Source: JAGNHS01 sp964609695 (GTDB lineage Bacteria > Bdellovibrionota > UBA2428). From it: DNA of 16,106 nt. A program made the position numbers and the translations under genes. Positions within the stretch are counted from its first letter, which is position 1; every line of letters starts with the position of its first letter. The notes beneath the pieces were generated by a model. It did not search any database and was not told the origin of the DNA. It was given only the letters and a program-made list of their open reading frames with translations. Positions 7,049 to 12,209 of this stretch are shown here, in pieces. Location of the stretch: NCBI GenBank assembly GCA_964609695.1, contig CAZSSP010000038.1, positions 1 to 16,106 on the forward strand, read 5' to 3'.

Positions 7049-8347
7049 CTAAGAAGTTCCCCTCTTCCCTCTTATCCATTCCATGCGTTTGATGAGCTCT
7101 CTTTCAAAACCGAGCTCGCCGGGTTCATAAACGTTTCGTCCAACAAGTTTTTCAGGCATGCTTTCCATGGGGCCTATGTGGTGTGGGAAGTCGTGGTCAT
7201 ACTGATAGCCCTCGCCGTAACCTAAATCTTTCATGAGGCTCGATGGTGCATTTCGTAAGTGCATAGGAATGGGCTCGGAGAAATAATCTTTGGCTAATTT
7301 GTGAGCCTTTTTCGAGGCCATGTAAACAGAGTTGGATTTGGGGGCGAGCGCCAAATAAATGGCGGCTTGTGCGAGAATAATATTAGATTCTGGCATACCT
7401 ACAAAATCAACAGCCTCTTTTGCGGCTAATGCTTGGGTGAGAGCCTGAGGGTCGGCCAAGCCCACATCTTCAGAAGCAGCGCGAACTAAGCGCCGGGCTA
7501 TATAAAGAGGATCTGCGCCGCCCTCAATCATTCGCGCTAGGTAATAGAGCGAGGCGTGCGGGTTAGAATTGCGAATGGATTTATGAAGCGCGCTGATTAA
7601 ATCAAAATGAAGTTCTCCGTTTTTGTCGTAGAGCGCGCCGTTGTGTTGGAGGGCGCGTTCGATGTCGGATTTTTCTAAAACTTTTTGTGAAGCCTCGCGG
7701 CTCTCTGCGGCCATTTCAAGTGCGCTTAGTGCTAAGCGCGCATCACCACCGGAGAGTGTGGCTAAATAATCGCGCGCCTCATTCGAAATTTCAATTTCTA
7801 AGTTACCCAAACCTGCATGGGAGTCTTTGATGGCGCGATCTATAAGATTTGCAATTTCATCTTTAGCCAGAGTTTGTAAAACCACAACACGCATACGTGA
7901 GAGTAGGGCGCGAGTGAGTTCAAAGCTCGGGTTTTCTGTCGTGGCTCCTATGAGAGTGATAATGCCTTCTTCGAGTGCGTGTAAAAAACTATCTTGTTGG
8001 CTTTTGGTGAATCGGTGAATTTCGTCGACAAACAAAACGGTGCGCTCTGGAAGTCTTGCTTTGGCATCATTAAACAATGCGCGAAGTTCTTTTACTCCGG
8101 TGTCGACCGCAGAAACGCTTTCAAAATGCGCAGCAATTTCTTGGCAGAGTATACGCGCCATAGTGGTTTTTCCGGTGCCCGGTGGGCCCCAGAAAACAAG
8201 TGAAGGAAAAGCTTTTCCGCTTTGATAATTTTTAAGCAAGCGCGTGAGCAATCCGTTGGATTCTGAAACAAGGTGTTCTTGTCCGAGCACGTCTTTGAGT
8301 CGCTTAGGGCGAAGACGTTCGGCGAGTGGTGTAGAAAATTGGCTCAC
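7049..8347 (-). CDS. rarA: Replication-associated recombination protein A (AAA+ ATPase)
   Basis: A full-length 432-residue RarA/MgsA, close to the usual 420-450. It has an N-terminal PLAERLRPKRLKDVLGQEHL block, Walker A GPPGTGKTT (54-62) and Walker B VLFVDEIHRF (104-113, with Asp108-Glu109). Sensor-1 region GATTENPSFE (134-143) and an SRM arginine-finger region near 150-152 follow. The C-terminal half carries the tetramer and MgsA domain, with blocks such as EGGADPLYIARRLVRAASEDVGLADP and YMASKKAHKLAKDY. RarA acts at stalled replication forks, interacts with SSB and is related to clamp-loader ATPases. The start is a GTG at 8347 without a visible Shine-Dalgarno. Base composition is much richer in GC than in the polysaccharide genes beside it (38 of 60 bases at 7441-7500), so the island boundary lies near 7040. 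Confidence 0.97.
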   Translation of the reverse strand: MSQFSTPLAERLRPKRLKDVLGQEHLVSESNGLLTRLLKNYQSGKAFPSLVFWGPPGTGKTTMARILCQEIAAHFESVSAVDTGVKELRALFNDAKARLPERTVLFVDEIHRFTKSQQDSFLHALEEGIITLIGATTENPSFELTRALLSRMRVVVLQTLAKDEIANLIDRAIKDSHAGLGNLEIEISNEARDYLATLSGGDARLALSALEMAAESREASQKVLEKSDIERALQHNGALYDKNGELHFDLISALHKSIRNSNPHASLYYLARMIEGGADPLYIARRLVRAASEDVGLADPQALTQALAAKEAVDFVGMPESNIILAQAAIYLALAPKSNSVYMASKKAHKLAKDYFSEPIPMHLRNAPSSLMKDLGYGEGYQYDHDFPHHIGPMESMPEKLVGRNVYEPGELGFERELIKRMEWIRGKRGTS

Positions 8348-8426
8348 TAGTATCGCTTAGCAGGGGTTGGGCCTAGAGTTCAAAGGAATTGGTCCAAGCC
8401 TTGTGTGGTGCTTCTTTTAAGAAAAA

Positions 8427-8492
8427 TCCTGTAATTTCACCCGAACTACAAAAAACAATCGTGTAAATTTGACTTAAGGTGAAATTACAGGA
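8427..8492. repeat. Perfect 15-bp inverted repeat upstream of the DUF4143 ATPase gene
   Basis: The left arm tcctgtaatttcacc (8427-8441) and right arm ggtgaaattacagga (8478-8492) are exact reverse complements, separated by 36 nt. Each arm also holds a near-palindromic core, TGAAATTACA or its complement, with four of five base pairs symmetric. Each arm could therefore be one operator. The two centres are 51 bp apart, close to five helical turns, which would suit looped binding of one regulator. The right arm sits inside the predicted promoter. I saw no third copy of the arm in the window. Confidence 0.85.
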
Positions 8493-8497
8493 ATAAT
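8469..8497 (+). promoter_or_regulatory. Predicted sigma-70-type promoter of the DUF4143 ATPase gene, apparently leaderless
   Basis: A -35 box TTGACT (8469-8474, 5 of 6 to consensus) and a -10 box AATAAT (8492-8497, 5 of 6) are spaced by 17 bp. Transcription would begin around 8503-8505, at or next to the ATG at 8504, so the message would have almost no leader. The right operator arm (8478-8492) fills the spacer and touches the -10, the expected place for repression. Confidence 0.55.
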
Positions 8498-8503
8498 AAA
8501 TAT

Positions 8504-9604
8504 ATGAAGCGTTATCTTGAGTCTCAGGTGCGGAGCGATTTGCAGGAGAAAATGGTATTTCTGGGGTGCGCGAGGCAGGCTGGTAAAACGACTTTGGCGC
8601 TCCAACTCTCGAAGACCTATGCTTATTTAAATTGGGACAATCTTGAGGACCGTGCTCGGATATTAAGCTATCAGCTTCCTAAAGAGAAGTTTCTTATTTT
8701 TGATGAAATCCATAAGTATCGTCTATGGAGGACTTATCTAAAGGGACTCTACGATAAAAACAAAAATACAAAACAATTTCTTATAACTGGAAGCGCGCGA
8801 CTAGATTACTATCGATACGGCGGAGATTCCTTGCAAGGACGCTACAATTATCTACGGCTTTATCCCTTAAGCTATGCGGAGTTACGGGGTGGTAAAAATA
8901 CAATTCGTGACCTTCTTAAACTGGGGCCCTTTCCTGAACCCTTTTTAGGTGGCTCTGAAGTTAAAGCAAGGCGTTGGTCGATTCAGTATCGCAGTAGAAT
9001 TCTTCAAGAAGATATAGCTTCCGTTGAGAATATTTCTGATTTGAGCCGGATGGAGTTACTTAATGCGCGTTTACCGGATTTAGTAGGTTCTCCATTGTCT
9101 CTTAATTCCTTGCGTGAAGATTTAGAGGTGTCTCATAAAACAGTTTCAAGGTGGGTCGACATACTAGATAGGTGTTTTGCCTTGTTTCGTATCTCCCCTT
9201 TTGGATCGCCTTTAATTAAAGCGGTCAAAAAAGAACAAAAGCATTATCACTATGATTGGACTCAAATTCAAAAGCCAGGTCCAAGGTTTGAGAATCTTGT
9301 GGCTTTACATCTTTTGAAGTGGGTTCATTTTCAATACGACACAAAGGGAATTAACATGGAGCTTCTATATTTTCGCGATGAAGAATCCCGCGAAGTAGAT
9401 TTTGTGGTAACGACGGATAAAATTCCTACTTTAATTGTAGAATGTAAATTAGGTGAATCGAATGTTTCGCCACATCTAATTTATTTTAAAAAGAAGTTTC
9501 CAGAATGCGAAGCTTGGCAGGTGCATCTTGGGCAAGATGATTTTGAAAACCAGTATGGCATTAGGCTGGCGCCTTGCGAACGTTTGCTTGAAAAACTGGT
9601 ATAG
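8504..9604 (+). CDS. AAA+ ATPase with DUF4143 and nuclease-like C-terminus
   Basis: A 366-residue protein of the widespread AAA_14/DUF4143 group. An N-terminal P-loop ATPase has Walker A GCARQAGKTT (21-30) and Walker B FLIFDEIHK (63-71, Asp67-Glu68), with sensor-like ITGSARLDYYRYGGDSLQGR after it. A winged-helix-like middle follows (LSLNSLREDLEVSHKTVSRWVDIL). The C-terminal domain has a PD-(D/E)XK-like layout: FENLVALHLL, EVDFVV with Asp299, and ECK with Glu313 and Lys315. The biological role of this family is not settled; proposals include DNA-related or defence-related activity and mobile-element links. It stands alone between rarA and an opposite-strand small gene, in the manner of an accessory insertion. 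The family ends are intact, with no sign of decay. ATG at 8504 follows AGGA by 11 nt, a poor spacing. Confidence 0.85.
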   Translation: MKRYLESQVRSDLQEKMVFLGCARQAGKTTLALQLSKTYAYLNWDNLEDRARILSYQLPKEKFLIFDEIHKYRLWRTYLKGLYDKNKNTKQFLITGSARLDYYRYGGDSLQGRYNYLRLYPLSYAELRGGKNTIRDLLKLGPFPEPFLGGSEVKARRWSIQYRSRILQEDIASVENISDLSRMELLNARLPDLVGSPLSLNSLREDLEVSHKTVSRWVDILDRCFALFRISPFGSPLIKAVKKEQKHYHYDWTQIQKPGPRFENLVALHLLKWVHFQYDTKGINMELLYFRDEESREVDFVVTTDKIPTLIVECKLGESNVSPHLIYFKKKFPECEAWQVHLGQDDFENQYGIRLAPCERLLEKLV

Positions 9605-9692
9605 CCGTTATCGAATTTGGACTGAATATTTAAGTTTCAATTTTTATCTAGTCGATCTTTAATGCTTTTAATCAACTAATATCATAAAAGGA

Positions 9693-9721
9693 TCCCCGCC
9701 TTTGTTTTCCAAAAGCGGGGA
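9693..9721 (-). terminator. Strong intrinsic terminator-like hairpin after the small membrane protein gene
   Basis: On the minus strand TCCCCGC pairs with GCGGGGA, then a U-G wobble and UUUG/CAAA continue the stem to a GAAAA loop, about 12 pairs in all. The strand continues into TCCTTTTATG, a moderate U-rich tail. It lies about 20 nt after the stop codon of the small gene at 9741. On the plus strand no T-run follows, so it serves the DUF4143 gene less well. Confidence 0.7.
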
Positions 9722-9740
9722 CCCAACGGCAAGGCAAAAA

Positions 9741-9941
9741 CTATTTAGTTAGGGCAACGCTCTCAGAAGTAGATGGGCTATTGTTGGCGTGCTGCCAATT
9801 AGCATCAGGCTCTTGGCCGAGCTTAGCTATAAGAGCTGCAAGTGTAAGCATCCAAACGCCGACTCCCATCAAAATGACATATTTTGTGATAGGGGGTCTA
9901 GAAAATTTACGCTCCCGATTCCTTATAAGTAGTGAATTCAT
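9741..9941 (-). CDS. Small single-pass membrane protein, function unknown
   Basis: A 66-residue protein I do not recognise. The first 18 residues are strongly basic (RNRERKFSRPP). A single hydrophobic helix follows, about residues 20-41 (YVILMGVGVWMLTLAALIAKL), and then a short polar, Asn/Ser-rich tail. The basic start suggests an N-in, C-out orientation. It is judged real because AAGGAG (9950-9955) stands exactly 8 nt upstream of the ATG, one of the best ribosome binding sites in the window, and because a strong terminator-like hairpin follows the stop. It is probably its own transcript. It lies downstream of the transglycosylase and cysteine-rich gene pair on the same strand, about 100 nt away, so a link to them is possible but not shown. 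Confidence 0.6.
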   Translation of the reverse strand: MNSLLIRNRERKFSRPPITKYVILMGVGVWMLTLAALIAKLGQEPDANWQHANNSPSTSESVALTK

Positions 9942-10040
9942 AGGAAATTCTCCTTTTGTGTCAAAGACACGCTAGGAGAACTTGCAAGGCTTGGGCCACT
10001 TTGTCTGTATAGTTTTTGGACAGAAGGTATTATCTGCGTC

Positions 10041-10640
10041 TTATTTCATCAGGGGTAATGGATAACCGTGAGTCTTCCAATAGGTCATGTAGCAATAACC
10101 TTGAAAATTTGAATAGCAGCCTCGCTTAGTTTTAAATTTTTCCCAATTCCAATTGCGAACTTTAATTCCAATTTTTTTTGATTCAACTTCATCGGGATAG
10201 CCCCCATCTCCGTTAATGCAAACATATTTTTCTAAACTTGTGTATATTTTCCAGCGCTGCCATATTCTACGACAAGTTTCGACAGGGTGGGCTCGTCGCC
10301 CTCCAAATTGATGGATTTGGTTTTTGTCTTTTATTTCAAAATAGTAATCACAAGCAACTCCTGGCCCAACGGGTTCATCTGTTGCAAACCAAGTGGTGTA
10401 CTTAAATTTCACATATTTTTTATCAATACAAATCCACCTTGGATACCCCCATCGGCCACCTTCGCCGTCAGTTAGGCCCGGGTTGCCATACCAGCTATCA
10501 ATAATCAGGTCGTTTTTATTGAGCACGCCATAAGATGAACTTAATGCGGCATAGGGAAATTCTTTTATCCATGTTTCTTCAGCAAGCGCTGTTGTTTGGA
10601 GGATGAAAAATACGAGTATAACTAAATAATTATTTTTCAT
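10041..10640 (-). CDS. Exported cysteine-rich protein of unknown function
   Basis: A 199-residue protein with a clear Sec signal peptide: MKNN, a hydrophobic core, and cleavage after TALA at residue 20. The mature part has six cysteines (71, 97, 123, 141, 175, 183), an even number that could form three disulfides in the periplasm or outside. It is rich in Trp, Tyr and Gly, with GGRWGYPRWICIDKKYVKF and HGYPLPLMK among the visible stretches. I do not recognise the family. It overlaps the lytic transglycosylase gene by 4 nt (ATGA overlap), so the two are co-transcribed and translationally coupled. An exported partner following a cell-wall hydrolase suggests an inhibitor or immunity protein; this is inference only, and a secreted effector or binding protein is equally open. 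Confidence 0.7.
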   Translation of the reverse strand: MKNNYLVILVFFILQTTALAEETWIKEFPYAALSSSYGVLNKNDLIIDSWYGNPGLTDGEGGRWGYPRWICIDKKYVKFKYTTWFATDEPVGPGVACDYYFEIKDKNQIHQFGGRRAHPVETCRRIWQRWKIYTSLEKYVCINGDGGYPDEVESKKIGIKVRNWNWEKFKTKRGCYSNFQGYCYMTYWKTHGYPLPLMK

Positions 10641-11491
10641 TTTTTTAATTTTGAATAGTTTAATAAAATATTTTCTATTCCCTTTTTGTGTAGATACTGG
10701 CCAGTTTTGATTTCATTAAAAAACCCCTTGTAATTTGCAATGGCCTCAATCCAGGTAGCTTCGCGTTTAAGTTTTTTTGAAGCTAAATATTTTTTGTGAA
10801 ACAGCCAGCGAATTCCTGCGCAAATACTCATGTTAGCGTTGTAGGCATCGTTAGTAGAAAACTCAATTAAGTGGTCTTTAAGTTCTCCGTTGGGGTCGTC
10901 TAAAACTTTAATGGCTTGCTCTGTTAATTGGATGAGCCCTTTCGCTTTTCCTGCTTTCTTGGCGATTTGATCTGGGGGATCGAGTCTGAATCCAGATTCA
11001 GAGGCAATAAGTGCTTTAACTAGGTTGGGATCTAAGGGTTCTTGGGGCTGAAATACCTCATTCCAGTATATGGTCCAGCCGCGAATAAGGGAGTCATATT
11101 TATCGGAGTCTTGGTGGGGGAGTGTTCCTGATGTTGGTGGTCCACTTAAAGTTAAAAAATGAGTTTCAGCAATTATTTCAATTTCTGCGTTACTTAAGTA
11201 ATCTTTTATTCTGACATTGTTTTTGTTGGTGGGATTTTTTCGGCAATATTTATTCACATGGGTTGTCTGATCAGGGTGTGATTGAAGAGTTCGAAGATGA
11301 TCGATAACTCTATGCTGTCCAATAGGGCATAATCTCCATGGATGAATTTTCTTACTATCGATAGGCATATCTTTGATGGGTGGCTTTGGCTTACTTGGAC
11401 TTGCCCATTTTTTAAATAAATGAGTAAAAAGTTGGCGCGTTAGATTCCTAATCGACGAGGTGATGAGACTTTTGATCGGGTCAGACGGCAT
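10637..11491 (-). CDS. Lytic transglycosylase (SLT-like) domain protein without signal peptide
   Basis: A 284-residue protein. Its C-terminal part (about 150-260) is an SLT/goose-lysozyme-like domain with the catalytic motif ASESGFRL (Glu165), GLIQLT (185-190), the NANMSICAGIRWL helix (218-230) and AIANYKG (250-256). Such enzymes cut the MurNAc-GlcNAc bond of peptidoglycan and form anhydro ends. Residues 55-87 hold an unusual C-x4-H-x4-H-x6-H-x5-H-x4-C pattern ending in YCRKNP, possibly a metal-binding or wall-binding module. No signal peptide or lipobox is visible, although the substrate lies outside the cytoplasm; export by a dedicated system or holin-like route is therefore implied, or the start is wrong. 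No other standard start exists before the in-frame stop upstream. It overlaps the exported cysteine-rich gene by 4 nt. Confidence 0.8.
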   Translation of the reverse strand: MPSDPIKSLITSSIRNLTRQLFTHLFKKWASPSKPKPPIKDMPIDSKKIHPWRLCPIGQHRVIDHLRTLQSHPDQTTHVNKYCRKNPTNKNNVRIKDYLSNAEIEIIAETHFLTLSGPPTSGTLPHQDSDKYDSLIRGWTIYWNEVFQPQEPLDPNLVKALIASESGFRLDPPDQIAKKAGKAKGLIQLTEQAIKVLDDPNGELKDHLIEFSTNDAYNANMSICAGIRWLFHKKYLASKKLKREATWIEAIANYKGFFNEIKTGQYLHKKGIENILLNYSKLKK

Positions 11492-11547
11492 TACAGAGAT
11501 AATAATTAGTATTTATGAAGCATTTCAAATATAAATTAATTAATTTG

Positions 11548-11562
11548 GATTTAGGGTAAATC
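11548..11562. repeat. 6-bp inverted repeat in the divergent region before sufE
   Basis: GATTTA-GGG-TAAATC is a perfect 6-bp inverted repeat with a 3-nt centre, located between the transglycosylase gene and sufE. It could be a small operator acting on either gene. The region is AT-rich, so chance is a serious alternative. Confidence 0.25.
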
Positions 11563-11587
11563 TAAAGAGTGCTTAGAGTGTTTTTAA

Positions 11588-11632
11588 ATGTTAAAAGGTG
11601 GGGGTCGAAGCGTAGAAGTCGCTAGACGCCTT
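11588..11632 (+). repeat. Repeat copy A (5' side of sufE)
   Basis: These 45 bases are identical to copy C at 12141-12185 and complementary to copy B. The unit starts with ATGTTAAAAGG and ends with GACGCCTT. It contains an open frame of exactly 15 codons that runs in frame into sufE. It ends directly before the ATG at 11633, the likely true sufE start. Confidence 0.95.
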
Positions 11633-12055
11633 ATGACAAAAATTAAAGAGAGAGAAAAATTATTACTCGAAGAATTGAATGAATTCTCTGATTGGAAAGA
11701 GCGATATGGATTTATTATCGATATGGCTAATGATCTCGAAGTCATGCCCGAGGTTCTAAAAGTAGAAGCTAATAAAGTTAAAGGATGCGTGTCGCAACTT
11801 TGGCTTTATCCGCGTTTTGAAAATGGAAAACTTCATTTTTGGGCAGACAGTGATTCGATTTTTGTAAAAGGATTAGTGGCATTGATGCTCAAACTTTATG
11901 AAGATTTAAGCCCCGCAGAAATTTTAGAAAATCCCTCACAGTTTTTAATGGATTCCGGATTAGTGCAAAACCTATCTCCCAATAGAGCTAACGGAGTTGC
12001 CTCTATGCTTTTGAAAATTAACGAATACGCATCGCATTATTCAAAAGGCGTCTAG
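11633..12055 (+). CDS. sufE: SufE-type sulfur acceptor for Fe-S cluster assembly
   Basis: From ATG at 11633 this is a 140-residue SufE. The active cysteine is in VKGCVSQLWL at residue 52, matching Cys51 of E. coli SufE and supporting this start. SufE receives persulfide sulfur from a cysteine desulfurase (SufS or CsdA) in the cytoplasm and passes it on for Fe-S assembly. The other conserved segments are present: LVALMLKLYEDLSPAEIL and a C-terminal LSPNRANGVASMLLKI. An open frame from ATG at 11588 would add MLKGGGRSVEVARRL, but that part is encoded entirely by repeat copy A and is unlikely to be native. No Shine-Dalgarno precedes 11633. The last four codons and the stop (12041-12055) fall in degenerate repeat copy D. 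No sufS or sufBCD lies in the window. Confidence 0.93.
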   Translation: MTKIKEREKLLLEELNEFSDWKERYGFIIDMANDLEVMPEVLKVEANKVKGCVSQLWLYPRFENGKLHFWADSDSIFVKGLVALMLKLYEDLSPAEILENPSQFLMDSGLVQNLSPNRANGVASMLLKINEYASHYSKGV

Positions 12056-12085
12056 CGACTTTTTACCACCACCCCCCACCTTTTT
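12041..12085 (-). repeat. Repeat copy D (degenerate, overlaps sufE 3' end)
   Basis: This 45-base segment is a tandem, same-orientation neighbour of copy B (12086-12130). Its first 21 bases are identical to B. The middle (about 12062-12072) has diverged, and the ACCCCCACCTTTT-like end is kept with small changes. It supplies the last four codons and the stop codon of sufE. Confidence 0.75.
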
Positions 12086-12130
12086 TCAAAAGGCGTCTAG
12101 CGACTTCTACGCTTCGACCCCCACCTTTTA
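12086..12130 (-). repeat. Repeat copy B (inverted relative to A and C)
   Basis: Bases 12090-12130 are the exact reverse complement of the matching part of copies A and C. With copy C it forms the long hairpin. The core unit is bounded by AAAAGG and CCTTTT, a 6-bp terminal inverted repeat, and is 42 bp long in B, C and D. Confidence 0.95.
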
Positions 12131-12187
12131 GCATTGATGGATGTTAAAAGGTGGGGGTCGAAGCGTAGAAGTCGCTAGACGCCTTTT
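12088..12187. repeat. 47-bp hairpin between sufE and mutS (copies B and C)
   Basis: Bases 12088-12134 pair with 12141-12187: 46 Watson-Crick pairs and one G-U wobble, closed by the 6-nt loop TGATGG. In a plus-strand transcript the stem ends in CCUUUU followed by AAUUU, so it could act as a terminator or RNase III substrate between sufE and mutS. As DNA it could extrude as a cruciform. Confidence 0.9.
12141..12185 (+). repeat. Repeat copy C (upstream of mutS)
   Basis: Identical over 45 bases to copy A. Its open frame continues three codons past the repeat and stops at TAG (12195-12197), giving an 18-codon ORF, MLKGGGRSVEVARRLLIC, that ends 12 nt before the mutS ATG. Confidence 0.95.
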
Positions 12188-12190
12188 AAT

Positions 12191-12200
12191 TTGCTAGCAA
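12191..12200. repeat. 10-bp perfect palindrome just before mutS
   Basis: TTGCTAGCAA is fully self-complementary and lies 9 bases before the mutS ATG, directly after the hairpin. It may be a small regulator site or chance; nothing else supports it. Confidence 0.2.
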
Positions 12201-12209
12201 ATAGGGGCG

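Noticed and set aside
7827..8225. Several plus-strand open frames inside rarA
   Set aside because: They are shadows of the GC-richer rarA coding strand with no ribosome sites or recognisable domains.
8504..9604. DUF4143 ATPase gene as part of an insertion sequence
   Set aside because: The inverted repeat arms both lie upstream of the gene, no matching arm is seen after the stop codon, and the protein is not a transposase. It may still be an accessory gene.
9781..9975. Plus-strand open frame opposite the small membrane protein
   Set aside because: The minus-strand frame has the AAGGAG site and terminator; the plus frame has neither.
11588..12187. Repeats around sufE as a CRISPR array
   Set aside because: The copies are in both orientations, B and C are almost adjacent with a 6-nt loop, there are no regular unique spacers, and no cas genes are present.
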